DNA of 64,000 bases from assembly GCF_013340935.1 (NCBI RefSeq), contig NZ_WHOS01000022.1:1-64000 (forward strand). The letters are read 5' to 3'. A program made the position numbers and the translations under genes. The DNA is from Azospirillum melinis (GTDB lineage Bacteria > Pseudomonadota > Alphaproteobacteria > Azospirillales > Azospirillaceae). Under the pieces are notes generated by a model, which had not been told where the DNA came from, ran no database searches, and saw only the letters and a list, made by a program, of their open reading frames with translations. Shown here piece after piece: positions 45,760 to 54,568 of this stretch; position 1 is the stretch's first letter; every line of letters starts with the position of its first letter.

Positions 45760-47367
45760 GTGCTTCATGTCCAACGTCGGGGCGATGGGTTCAGGTGGCG
45801 GCGCAAGGTGCCAGAGGGCCTGCGTTCGCGGTTTGTTAAGCGGGAACTGGTGGTGTCCCTGCGGACCAAGGATCGCGCCACGGCCATCGTCAGGGGACGG
45901 AGGCTGACCGCGGTTGCCGACAGGTTGTTCGCCAGCGCCATGACCGATACCGCCCTCACCACTGACAGGATCAACGCCATTGCCCGCGATTGGCTGGCAA
46001 AGGAACTCGACTCGGCGGAACGCGACTTGGAGAAGGTCAGGGCAGGGGAAACCCTCTATGCCGCCCCCGATCCCGAGATTGAGCCGATCCAGGCCGATTT
46101 GACGCTCTTGTCCGACCTGATCGGGGACAGCCGGGAGGCGCTGGCCGTCAACGACTACAGGCAGATTGAGGTTGTGGCCGATGAACTCTTGGCCGCAGGC
46201 GGGCTGTCGGTGGATCGGGCAAGCGATGCCTATGGGCGGTTTTGCCGCACCCTCCTTCGGGCACAGGTGGAGTTGCTGAACCAGACCAAGGCCCGGCGGG
46301 TGGGCGACTACGGGCACCCCGCCCGTGATCCGCTGTTCGCCCTGCCGCCCGCGGCGATTGCCGCAGCCCCGCCGGTTGATCGCACACCCCAATCCATGGC
46401 GCTGGCGGAGTTGGTGGAAGTCTACGCCGAAGCGAAGGTCAGGGATGGGGAATGGAAGGGCCGCACCCTCACCAACACGAAGCCGAAGCTGACCCGGTTT
46501 GCCGAAATCCTGAGCAACAAGGCGGTTGATGACCTCACTCGGGATGATGTCCGTGACTGGCGCGATGCGCTGGCCGATATGGAGTTGTCGAACAACACCA
46601 TCATCCAGAACTTCAAGTACGTGAACGCTATGCTCAATTGGGCGAAGATCGAAGGGAAATGCACCATCGACAGCCCGTTGAAGGGACTGGCGCCCAAGGC
46701 GGATGACGCTGACCGTGACGCCTACACCCCCGCAGACCTGAAGGTGCTGTTTCACTGTCCGCTCTACACCGGCCATTGGCGGGCGGATCGGCGGGAGAGG
46801 CCCGGCGGCGTTCTGGTGAAGGACCATAAGTTCTGGCTGCCTCTGATTGCCCTGCATTCGGGTTTGCGGGCTGAAGAGGCGGCGAAGCTGAAGGTGACGG
46901 ACCTGAGGCAGATCGAGGGCGTCTGGTGCTTCTCAGTGGAAGACACGAAGACGGCGGCAGGAACACGCATCGTCCCTGTGCATCCGCGGCTGATCCGGCT
47001 CGGCCTGTTATCCCACCACGAACAGGTGTCCAAGAAGGGCGTCGGTCCCCTGTGGCCCGAGATAAAGCCGAGTACCGATGGGCGCTATAGCGAGAAGTTC
47101 TGTGCTTGGTGGTCCCACTTCAGGCACTTGGTCGGGCTTGGACGCTCCGGTCTGAAGTTCCACAGCTTCCGCCACACCTTCATTTCCAGTTTGCAGGTTG
47201 CCGGGGTGCCGGAAACACTCAGCGGGCAGCTTGCCGGTCATGTGGTCAACGTCGGCATCACCTACGGAGTCTATGGCGGAAAGCTACTCTCGGCACCCGA
47301 ACGCTTGGCCCTGATCGAGAGGCTGGATTTCGGCGTTGACCTCTCGCATCTGGAACCCGCCGGGTGA
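45760..47367 (+). CDS. int: Tyrosine site-specific integrase
   Basis: A 535-aa recombinase. N-terminal part: a DUF6538-like arm domain (RRGDGFRWRRKVPEGLRSRFVKRELV) and a SAM-like core-binding domain (TLTNTKPKLTRFAEIL). Catalytic residues: R370 (HSGLRAEE), K397 (DTKTAAGT), H468-R471 (HSFRHTF), H494 (AGHVV) and Y505 (or Y502). It should recombine the 47-bp site at the glnA 3' end. GTG 45760 has GAGGG upstream. Its GC content is close to that of the host, unlike the following cargo. Confidence 0.92.
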   Translation: MLHVQRRGDGFRWRRKVPEGLRSRFVKRELVVSLRTKDRATAIVRGRRLTAVADRLFASAMTDTALTTDRINAIARDWLAKELDSAERDLEKVRAGETLYAAPDPEIEPIQADLTLLSDLIGDSREALAVNDYRQIEVVADELLAAGGLSVDRASDAYGRFCRTLLRAQVELLNQTKARRVGDYGHPARDPLFALPPAAIAAAPPVDRTPQSMALAELVEVYAEAKVRDGEWKGRTLTNTKPKLTRFAEILSNKAVDDLTRDDVRDWRDALADMELSNNTIIQNFKYVNAMLNWAKIEGKCTIDSPLKGLAPKADDADRDAYTPADLKVLFHCPLYTGHWRADRRERPGGVLVKDHKFWLPLIALHSGLRAEEAAKLKVTDLRQIEGVWCFSVEDTKTAAGTRIVPVHPRLIRLGLLSHHEQVSKKGVGPLWPEIKPSTDGRYSEKFCAWWSHFRHLVGLGRSGLKFHSFRHTFISSLQVAGVPETLSGQLAGHVVNVGITYGVYGGKLLSAPERLALIERLDFGVDLSHLEPAG

Positions 47368-47819
47368 CATGCGAAGGGGGAAATTTAGAGCGACTCGGAC
47401 TTGATCAAGGTCGAAACAACAACCAAGCAATTGACCTTTAACCCTATTTTCGAGATTGAGTTTCGGGTAGGGGCCGGGGGTGGCGGGAGTCTCTTACGCT
47501 TGCGAATACTAGTCTGAAGTGTTGAGATGCGCTCGGCACATATCGATAGGGGTAGCGACTTGACTGTTAAGCTCTAGCTTGGCATTCTCTGTTTGCCCTG
47601 GTGGATAGCCGCCGGGGGTGGGGTGTTGAACACGTCAACCACAATCGTGGCTGACATGTGCACGGTGATCTGTAGGATGCTCGCCATAACCATGGCGGCA
47701 GACAGGGTAATCGTCATCTTCGCTCCAGTGCTAACATAGCACACTGCGTTAAGCTTCGGGGGCAGGGGCAACCCTGTAGAGCTATTCATCGTGTATACAT
47801 TGCACGGTAGAGTGGGCGT
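47368..47819 (+). ncRNA. Structured leader upstream of the reverse transcriptase, candidate RT-associated RNA
   Basis: 452 nt with no plus-strand gene. It is stop-rich on the plus strand and contains several compact stems between 47620 and 47780: GTTGA-ACACG-TCAAC (about 47625-47639), CCAC/GTGG (about 47638-47649), GTGCTA-ACA-TAGCAC (about 47729-47743) and CAGGG-GCAA-CCCTG (about 47763-47776). Defence reverse transcriptases of the DRT type use such an upstream RNA as template. Assignment is by position and structure only; boundaries are not known. Confidence 0.4.
47574..47717 (-). CDS. Possible small membrane protein, 47 aa, divergent from the reverse transcriptase
   Basis: An ATG at 47717 preceded by GGAG at good spacing opens a short frame with a hydrophobic stretch (LSAAMVMASILQITVHMSATIV). 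It ends in TAG at 47574. It overlaps the candidate leader RNA. A real membrane peptide or chance are both open. Confidence 0.3.
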   Translation of the reverse strand: MTITLSAAMVMASILQITVHMSATIVVDVFNTPPPAAIHQGKQRMPS

Positions 47820-49151
47820 ATGCCGGAGGAGATTTTGACCACCCCAATCGTGTCTCCTCCGGCTCTGCCACTTACCCTCGAAGATTTGCCCATCACTTTT
47901 GCAGTTGATAGGCGTGGTTATCCTCATTTTGATCTGCCAAACGACGCGCTGACTGTATTTGAGAAGGTCATAGATCCTAATTTCAGGTTCTGTGACAGTA
48001 ACTTCATTGCTCATCATTCTTTCTTACCGTTTATTTCATACGAAATCATGTCGGCGCGATGGGATAAGGAAAAGAAGAAAAAGTCAGAGAAGAGACGTAA
48101 GGTTGCATATGCCTCGCACGTAGATGCAGCAATATTTCAGATTTACTCCTCTTTTCTTTGCTGGATGTATGAGGGATGGATTGATTCTTTAGTTGGTGAG
48201 AGTGTTATTGCTTATAGAGCAATTGGAAAGACAAACATCGATTTCGCTCTTGATGCTTTCAATTATATAAAATCTCGGGAGAGATGCATAGTCCATGCAC
48301 TCGATCTGAAAGATTTCTTCGGAAGTCTGGACCATAGTATATTAAAAAGCCGTTGGTCTGAACTCTTGGGTAGAGGAGATCTGCCTCCAGATCACTATGC
48401 TGTTTTCAAGGCGCTTGCGAAGCACTCGTGCATCTTGCGTGATGACGTCTTTGAAGTGCTGGGTTACGGAAAGCGTCGGCAAAAGAGAGTTTTTCCGCGC
48501 ATTTGTTCCATCAAAGATTTCAGAAAACAAGTACGGCCTCGCGTAAATATCGAGAAAAATGGAAGTTCAAAGGGGATTGTGCAAGGATCTCCGTTAAGTG
48601 CATGTGCATCTAACATTTATATGATGCATTTTGACAGGTCTATGGTTCAGTTTTGCCTGCGCATTGGCGCATACTACAGAAGGTATTCAGACGATATCTT
48701 GGTTGTGTGCGAACCAGAGCAAGAGGAAGCTATCCTCACGGCCCTAAATTCACTTATCGAAGAGCATCTTTTAGTCCTCCACGACGGAGGAAAATGCATT
48801 AGAACGGAGTATCATTCTGGGAAAATATTAGAGAAGCCCATCCAGTACCTGGGATTTATATTCGATGGGAACCGTATTCTTCTGCGACCAAGTTCATTGG
48901 CCCGCTACTGGCGTAAGATGAAGCTTAACGTCAAAAAAAGAAAATTTTGCATTAGAAGTGCGGCGAAACTGGGGAAATCTGAGCGTATATATAAAGGTAC
49001 ACTTCTAAAGAAGTTTACTCACTTTGGGAAGAAGCATAACTTTCCGGCGTATGTTGCCAATGCATGTGAAACTATTGGGGAGGCTGCTATCAAGGGGCAG
49101 ATCAAAAGACATGTTTCACGTTTGAACCAGTTTATCCGTGAGAAATACTAA
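47820..49151 (+). CDS. Reverse transcriptase, probable defence-associated (DRT/UG group)
   Basis: A 443-aa polymerase with RT motifs: AYRAIGKTNIDFAL (about 131-144), motif A LDLKDFFGSLD (D162), motif B IVQGSPLSA (255), motif C YSDD (289-292), then YLGFIFDGN and SLARYWRKMKL. There is no maturase, endonuclease or protease domain, so it is not a group II intron RT; no msr-msd pattern of a retron is evident. The lone RT with YSDD and a long non-coding leader fits the unknown-group (UG/DRT) antiviral class; subtype not assignable by eye. The gene is AT-rich against its surroundings. The start is uncertain: ATG 47820 has a weak site, whereas TTG 47835 has GGAGGAG just before it. Confidence 0.85.
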   Translation: MPEEILTTPIVSPPALPLTLEDLPITFAVDRRGYPHFDLPNDALTVFEKVIDPNFRFCDSNFIAHHSFLPFISYEIMSARWDKEKKKKSEKRRKVAYASHVDAAIFQIYSSFLCWMYEGWIDSLVGESVIAYRAIGKTNIDFALDAFNYIKSRERCIVHALDLKDFFGSLDHSILKSRWSELLGRGDLPPDHYAVFKALAKHSCILRDDVFEVLGYGKRRQKRVFPRICSIKDFRKQVRPRVNIEKNGSSKGIVQGSPLSACASNIYMMHFDRSMVQFCLRIGAYYRRYSDDILVVCEPEQEEAILTALNSLIEEHLLVLHDGGKCIRTEYHSGKILEKPIQYLGFIFDGNRILLRPSSLARYWRKMKLNVKKRKFCIRSAAKLGKSERIYKGTLLKKFTHFGKKHNFPAYVANACETIGEAAIKGQIKRHVSRLNQFIREKY

Positions 49152-49172
49152 GATTTGGTCGGCGGTATGATT

Positions 49173-49724
49173 TTACTCGCTTAAGATACGGTAGACGCTG
49201 GCGCGGCCGATCCCGAGTCGCTTGGCTATCTCACTGGCGCCCACGCCCTGCGCCTTCAGAGCCATTACGTCTTCCGCCTTGGCTTGTGCCGTGGGCTTCC
49301 TGCCCTTGTATTTTCCCTCAGCCTTGGCCTTGGCGATACCCTCGCGCTGGCGTTCAAGCATAATGTCCCGCTCAAACTCCGCCACGCCGCTAAGGACGGT
49401 CAGCATCAGCTTGCCCGTGGGGGTGCTGGTGTCGATGCCCATGTTCAGGATGCGCAGGGATGCGCCCTTGGCCTTCAGAGCGTCGAGGATCGTCATCAGG
49501 TGGGCGACAGAGCGGGCCAAACGGTCAAGCTTCGTCACCACCAGGGCATCCCCCTCCCGGATGAAGTCGAGGGCAATGGCAAGCTGTTCCCGGTTCGCTA
49601 CGTCCACCGACGACACCTGTTCCTGAAACAGCCTCTCGCACCCCACGGCCTGAAGGTCACGGACCTGTGCCTCAATGCCGGCCATCTGGTCGAGGGTGCT
49701 GGTGCGAGCGTAGCCGATCAACAT
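49173..49724 (-). CDS. Serine recombinase (resolvase/invertase)
   Basis: A 183-aa Tn3-resolvase-type enzyme: catalytic Ser9 (GYARTSTLDQ), the conserved VVTKLDRLARSVAHLM helix, GKLMLTVLSGVAEFERD and a C-terminal helix-turn-helix (GVGASEIAKRLGIGRASVYRIL). It may resolve element dimers or control an invertible segment. An inverted repeat lies just upstream (49776-49812). Its GC content is host-like. Confidence 0.92.
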   Translation of the reverse strand: MLIGYARTSTLDQMAGIEAQVRDLQAVGCERLFQEQVSSVDVANREQLAIALDFIREGDALVVTKLDRLARSVAHLMTILDALKAKGASLRILNMGIDTSTPTGKLMLTVLSGVAEFERDIMLERQREGIAKAKAEGKYKGRKPTAQAKAEDVMALKAQGVGASEIAKRLGIGRASVYRILSE

Positions 49725-49775
49725 GGCCTGTTCCGTCCTTGGCGTCTCAATGAACCCTTAGACGTTATCGCCCCA

Positions 49776-49812
49776 CCGTCCCAAAATGGCAAGGGGGATT
49801 TCAATGGGACGG
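49776..49812. repeat. Inverted repeat upstream of the resolvase, possible res site
   Basis: CCGTCCCA (49776-49783) and TGGGACGG (49805-49812) are perfect inverted copies with a 21-nt loop; TGGGAC recurs at about 49856. Position 5' of the resolvase fits recombination half-sites. The rest of the 339-nt gap (49725-50063) holds no recognised gene. Confidence 0.45.
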
Positions 49813-50003
49813 CTTGGGCGTGGGCGTGAGACGACTCGCTAGGGCACGGCCTATTGGGACACCTAAGAAGATTTATCGAAGCCCTGCTCTGGCGATCACA
49901 AGCCGCTGATCCGTCTGAACTTCGGGGCGAGCTCCAACCCGGTTTAGAAGTACGAGTGTTGCGTCTAAAAAGAGCACCGTTGAGAAATACATATTGAATA
50001 GAA

Positions 50004-50049
50004 AAGCCTTCGGCATCTTATCTAGTGAAGACGGAGTTACCGAAGGCTT
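50004..50049 (-). terminator. Terminator of the two-gene module
   Basis: AAGCCTTCGG (50004-50013) and CCGAAGGCTT (50040-50049) form a perfect 10-bp stem; on the minus strand it is followed by TTTTC. It lies just after the stop of the 50064-50999 gene. Confidence 0.65.
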
Positions 50050-50063
50050 GTGACAGACAAAAC

Positions 50064-50999
50064 TCAAATTTGGTCGAGGCTGACAAGGGTATAGCTATGC
50101 GTCTCTCGACCTCCCGGCCTGACAACAGTCTTGCGGTTTAAGGTTGCCCTCCACATTCGCCCGATGAATTGTTCATCTTTTTCAATTCTTCTGAGGTACT
50201 CCAAGCTGAATAGAGGGCCAACTTTACCTGTAATTACATCTTTAACATCAATTCTTCTCATATCAAATCTGCGGCTTATTGGTGTGACTCCAAGAAGAAC
50301 GCCATCGATTTGCACCACGTCTTCTGACACATCAGCTTCCATAACCCGCCGGTATGCTCTCTCAACCCCATATTTATCAATTTTTCTCTCTGAGTCATTT
50401 TCAACTAGCCGGATACTGGCCTCGTTATCATGAAGATGCCTATAAAATTTTTTGACCGAAGAAAATAGTCTTTGATCTATTTCCTCTAGCTCCCTAGAAA
50501 AGTCTTCATCGTTGTTCGATGAGAATTTCTCTACCACTGTTCCCGCTTCAGAAACTACATCACGAAGCGAAGAGTTAAAAAGAGGAACGCCGTTCTCGTC
50601 ATCCTCTTCGAGAACGAAACCAAAAGAACCATGAACAATGTCCACAATGTTTAGCTTAGAGGCATTCCTTACGGGTATTGGCCCACGCTGGGCTAAGCCT
50701 CCCGTCTCTTTGACAGCAAGCTTTTTCGATACAATATCCTGATACATTGCAACAGCGTTGGAAGCAAATTCCGCATCGATTGCTCGGGAACCAAGAACCG
50801 GCTTTCCTTGAAAGAATATAGCGACACTTGCAAGAGTGTCTGCTCTATGATCTATCTTCTTTATCTCATGGAGTAGCTCATCTCGTCTTGCCTCAAAGGA
50901 CAATTTAGCAACAAAATCTTCTGCGTCGAGGTTGGCAATTATCGATTCAACTGCCGCAAGGTCTGCTCGTAATGCCTCAAGCTCTAGTCTCTTGCTCAT
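50064..50999 (-). CDS. Unknown 311-aa partner of the nucleotidyltransferase-like gene
   Basis: No family recognised. Residues 1-60 form a charged coiled coil (RLELEALRADLAAVESIIANL, EARRDELLHEIKKIDHRAD), followed by a mixed fold with a Glu/Asp-rich middle and a C-terminal beta-rich stretch. The ATG overlaps the stop of the upstream gene (ATGA), so the two are translated as a pair. The gene is AT-rich for this genome. Could be a toxin, effector or antitoxin partner. Confidence 0.75.
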   Translation of the reverse strand: MSKRLELEALRADLAAVESIIANLDAEDFVAKLSFEARRDELLHEIKKIDHRADTLASVAIFFQGKPVLGSRAIDAEFASNAVAMYQDIVSKKLAVKETGGLAQRGPIPVRNASKLNIVDIVHGSFGFVLEEDDENGVPLFNSSLRDVVSEAGTVVEKFSSNNDEDFSRELEEIDQRLFSSVKKFYRHLHDNEASIRLVENDSERKIDKYGVERAYRRVMEADVSEDVVQIDGVLLGVTPISRRFDMRRIDVKDVITGKVGPLFSLEYLRRIEKDEQFIGRMWRATLNRKTVVRPGGRETHSYTLVSLDQI

Positions 51000-51571
51000 G
51001 GGAACACCACTTGATCGAGGTAATCAGACGCAGCTTGATCATACCCTGCGTTGCCTAAGGGCAACTGCACCATACCCTTCCAGATGTTGCTGACTCTACG
51101 GTGAGAAAAGAGGCCAAACCAGTATCTGGTGGTGCTAACCAGTTTCAGTGGCGCCATACCCAGATCAACAGGATAAGCGTCACACAAAAATGCTTCCTTG
51201 GAAGTAGAAGGATCAAAAAACATGATATGGCTGTCGAAAAAGTCCCTCCACTTTGCGGAAGTATCGCAATTATGTGGGCGATCAAAAAATGTTACAACGT
51301 CAACATCGTTTGGGTTTCTGCCTTCAATGCTCTCGATATCTTCAGAAAAGCTGCCATCGATCCACTGAAACCCTCCAGGTATTCCAATGTCATGAAGTGA
51401 TTTTCTGTAGCGTAAAAACCCTTTGAGGATCTCTAGTCGCTTCGGAGACGTACAAAATCTACGGCAGAACGTAAGAATATCTGCCTGATATGGACTCATA
51501 TTATCCGGGTTTGTCGGATTGCCCATAACATACGGCGGCAGAACACCGTTACTCGCGAATGCCGGAATCAT
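50996..51571 (-). CDS. DUF6932-like protein with a nucleotidyltransferase-like motif
   Basis: A 191-aa protein: MIPAFASNGVLPPY at the start, FQWIDGSFSEDIE (residues 68-80) and NPNDVDVVTFFD (87-97). A G-S-F motif followed by D-x-D is the active-site pattern of polymerase-beta-type nucleotidyltransferases. I chose ATG 51571 as it begins the family-like sequence; the frame continues open to 51745 and would add a hydrophobic segment of doubtful reality. It overlaps the next gene by 4 bases. Probably a toxin-antitoxin or defence enzyme. Confidence 0.75.
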   Translation of the reverse strand: MIPAFASNGVLPPYVMGNPTNPDNMSPYQADILTFCRRFCTSPKRLEILKGFLRYRKSLHDIGIPGGFQWIDGSFSEDIESIEGRNPNDVDVVTFFDRPHNCDTSAKWRDFFDSHIMFFDPSTSKEAFLCDAYPVDLGMAPLKLVSTTRYWFGLFSHRRVSNIWKGMVQLPLGNAGYDQAASDYLDQVVFP

Positions 51572-51843
51572 TGAAACGGTCCAATCGCAGTCGTACCAAG
51601 TTGAGCGCTTGCATAATGGGAGGAACACATAAATTTCAATCAAAATCGTCAGAAACATCAATGCATATTCAAGTATGTAATTCCTCTTCATTGAACAAAG
51701 ATTGATTATTGCTTGGGTAGAGAATGATCTATCGGGGCAGTTCAAGCACCAATAATGTTGATCGTTGGTTGGTCCCTAGGCGCCCAATCCAAGCCCTTGG
51801 GCTCTTTAGGACGCACTAAGGATCTCCATCATGTGTACGTAGA

Positions 51844-52380
51844 CTAACTTCGCCGCATTGCCCTCAGCGCGATATATCGTGCCTCCTTCTCTTCTTCATG
51901 AATCAACCGTCTCCGCTCTCGCTCACGGTCTTCAGCCGCTCGTAGTTCAGTATCAGCTACCTGATCCACTGCGACCAACCTGCCTTCGGTGAACATAGCA
52001 AACACTTCGGCCATGAGAACCGCCACGCTTGCAGCCCGCTTGGTCTTTGCTTTGCCGATGATGAAAGCAGTCTGGGCGCGGCTGAGATGGTACTCGGTGA
52101 CGGTTGAGATGCGCCCTTTACCAGAAATGATTGGAACCGTAGCCTGCCGCACCAATCCCATAGCTTCTAAGCTTGGCAAGTGCCGCTTTATCAAGCTACG
52201 AATGTCAGTCAGCCGTTCGTAACCTAGGGCTTCCGCAAGTTGTAAGTCAGGGATCGTAGGTTCATTGAGGGCAACAGAGAAAGCGACTTCTGCTGCTATC
52301 ATCGGCGCGGACGTTGCGTGATTATGTATTGTCATGTTTTCCATTGTGATTTTGAGTTGGAGGGAAGGGAAGTTTACCAT
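51844..52380 (-). CDS. Phage-type regulator, Rha/antirepressor-like
   Basis: A 178-aa basic protein. EALGYERLTDIRSLIKRHLPSLEAMG looks like an N-terminal DNA-binding region, and YHLSRAQTAFIIGKAKTKRAASVA resembles the middle part of phage Rha/antirepressor proteins. It ends in a charged helix (AAEDRERERRRLIHEEEKEAR). It may regulate the element's replication or excision genes. The start is uncertain (52380 or 52344). Confidence 0.6.
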   Translation of the reverse strand: MVNFPSLQLKITMENMTIHNHATSAPMIAAEVAFSVALNEPTIPDLQLAEALGYERLTDIRSLIKRHLPSLEAMGLVRQATVPIISGKGRISTVTEYHLSRAQTAFIIGKAKTKRAASVAVLMAEVFAMFTEGRLVAVDQVADTELRAAEDRERERRRLIHEEEKEARYIALRAMRRS

Positions 52381-52451
52381 ATTAGTGAAAACTTCCTGAG
52401 TGGTATAGAGTGACTGGGATTTTTTACATATCGAGGCTCTGCACTGTATTA

Positions 52452-54278
52452 TTATGGTTGGCCGAATTGAAAAGACGTAGCTCGTGAATTTCCTCCAACT
52501 TCAATAATCATAAGTTCTGACAATGCCTCTCGAAAGATGGGATGCACCCGCACATCCTTGTTGAAGCTGTCAGGCTTCATACCAATTTCCTGTGCGACTT
52601 GCTTGAACCTCACCTTGGCGCCTGCCTGTACGGGTGCCATTTCCGATAGATAGACAATCGCCTTTGCGACATACCCGGTCAACTTCAACCCTTCTGGCCG
52701 CCATGCCTTCACCTTCGCACCTGGGAACGCCTCCGCAAGCGCCCCTTTGAAGTCATGGCGGCTGTTGCCGATGACATAGGCGTTGGTAGGCGGGCAACTG
52801 TCACCCTCACAGCGACGCACAGAAGCCCGGCAGAGGGCCTGTAGGAGACGGTGCATCGTTTCCCCTATCTTCACCCGCGCCAGCGCCTCAGCGCTTACAC
52901 AGGCGTCGGATGCCCGCTGGTCGGCAACGGATCGCTTCAGGGCCTCATACTGTGCTGTGCCATAGAACAGCGTCCCGGCAAGGATCACGTTCGACCGATC
53001 CACATAGGCGTTGGTTGCCATGTGGTTGCCCCACGTCAGGAAGGCTACATCCACGTCGGCCCCCTGTAGATTCTGGCGAATCAGCCGCTCATAATCGCCG
53101 CCGGTTGGATGGGGCTTATGGACGATGACCAACCAAGGTTCCTGCGGCTTTGTCAGGACCATGCGGGCAACCTCCTTGCACAGTTCATCACCATGCAGGG
53201 CGAAGGAGGATTTCCCGCCCCCTTTGTCCCATAGATGGACGGTGAGGTTGTCGTACCGCTTCACGGCCGATTGGAGCCTCACCAGCAAGCCACGGGCTTC
53301 CATGTCGTCATAGGTGGCCCGGACACGCCCCGACGCATCCAGAATGAGCATGGGGGCCATATCGGACGGAAGGCTGTCCCGGTAATCCACCAAGGCCCAT
53401 CCGTCCCTGTTGCCGCATCGGACGCTGACTGTTCGCCCCGACAGGTGCCATAGATCGGCCGCTGCATCCTTCAGCCTTGTGGGCGCCCTCCGCCCCATTG
53501 CCCGAATCACCTTCGGAAGGCCGATGCTGAACTCCGCCGCGAAGTCGGGAACGGAGTAGGTGCTATTGTCGGGTAGCCCCTCGACCTCATTCACCGTCGC
53601 CATGATCCGGGCGCGTAGGTCCGGGTTGATAGTGGACAGAGTTTCCAGCAGGCTGGCAATGGTGTTGGTGTTCAGCACGACGGCACGAGCGGGGAGGAAC
53701 GACTCATCCCACACCCGAACGGTCCTTGGTCTGCCTTGGTAGAAGAAGGCAACTGCTTCAGACAACCGACGCCCACGCATCCGCTCCATACGCTGGTGGG
53801 TCGTTACCAGCACCTGGGCCTCTTGGGGCACCGGATGACCAAGGGCGTTCAACTCCTTATCTCCAGTCATGACGGCGACGGCGGTAGGCGGCAGTGATCC
53901 GAAGGCGCTCATACCCTGTACGAAGCTACGGACCTCCTCTAACCGACCAAGGCAGATCAGCACCCCAACACCGGCATGGGCAGGGGAACGGACAAGGTTG
54001 CGGACAAAGGCATAGAGGGTTTGGGTCTTGCCTACCCCTGGGTCCAGGGATGACAGGTAGAGGGTCGGACGGGCTGTGCCGTTTGCCATCGCCTCCATAG
54101 CCTTTGCCTGATCGGACAGAGCTTCCCACATCGAGGGGCTAGGGCTATGGCCCACCGAAGTGAAATATTCCTTCAAACAATCAATCGTGATAGTAGAAAG
54201 CGAACCACATTCATGATCCACAGGACATAGGGGTGCATTGTCCGCAGCCGTAGCGGCCGGGAGGTCGGTAAGTTTCAT
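52452..54278 (-). CDS. P-loop ATPase, probable replication helicase of the element
   Basis: A 608-aa protein with Walker A DPGVGKTQ (residues 79-86) and Walker B-like VRVWDESF (D191-E192), spaced as in DEAD-type or AAA-like ATPases. A Cys-rich segment (CRASVRRCEGDSC) lies near residue 480, and a C-terminal winged-helix-like part follows. It is the largest gene of the element, and the iteron array lies about 770 nt beyond its 5' end. A replication initiator or helicase is the natural reading; exact family not recognised. Confidence 0.65.
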   Translation of the reverse strand: MKLTDLPAATAADNAPLCPVDHECGSLSTITIDCLKEYFTSVGHSPSPSMWEALSDQAKAMEAMANGTARPTLYLSSLDPGVGKTQTLYAFVRNLVRSPAHAGVGVLICLGRLEEVRSFVQGMSAFGSLPPTAVAVMTGDKELNALGHPVPQEAQVLVTTHQRMERMRGRRLSEAVAFFYQGRPRTVRVWDESFLPARAVVLNTNTIASLLETLSTINPDLRARIMATVNEVEGLPDNSTYSVPDFAAEFSIGLPKVIRAMGRRAPTRLKDAAADLWHLSGRTVSVRCGNRDGWALVDYRDSLPSDMAPMLILDASGRVRATYDDMEARGLLVRLQSAVKRYDNLTVHLWDKGGGKSSFALHGDELCKEVARMVLTKPQEPWLVIVHKPHPTGGDYERLIRQNLQGADVDVAFLTWGNHMATNAYVDRSNVILAGTLFYGTAQYEALKRSVADQRASDACVSAEALARVKIGETMHRLLQALCRASVRRCEGDSCPPTNAYVIGNSRHDFKGALAEAFPGAKVKAWRPEGLKLTGYVAKAIVYLSEMAPVQAGAKVRFKQVAQEIGMKPDSFNKDVRVHPIFREALSELMIIEVGGNSRATSFQFGQP

Positions 54279-54568
54279 GGTTTTCCTGTTAGGGATTGGT
54301 AGATAAGATTAAAGGGGAAGCTTCTCTACTTATCTAATAGAGGCATCCCCCTTGTTGTGAATTATGATTTTCCCTTAGGCTTACCGCACTCTTGCGTACA
54401 TTCATTTTCAAGAAATTTTGTCGTGTCTGAATAAACAGAGCGCATAATTCTCTTGCCGCCTCTTTCTTTTCTACCGTAGATGTCCAGAAAGATTATTGCT
54501 CACGCAAGAGAATTGCGAGCTAAAGAAGTTCGGGCCTGAGGGGAGCAGTTTTCTGCTCAAAGCGTTTA

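Noticed and set aside
47820..49151. Group II intron or classical retron
   Set aside because: No maturase or endonuclease domain, no intron domain V/VI signature and no msr-msd inverted repeat pair seen; the lone RT fits the UG/DRT class better.
49873..50067. 64-aa minus-strand frame after the two-gene module
   Set aside because: It starts at a TTG and reads through the terminator hairpin; no family or ribosome site.
51572..51745. N-terminal extension with a hydrophobic stretch on the DUF6932-like gene
   Set aside because: The family-like sequence begins at ATG 51571; the upstream stretch is AT-rich and its hydrophobicity is expected by composition.
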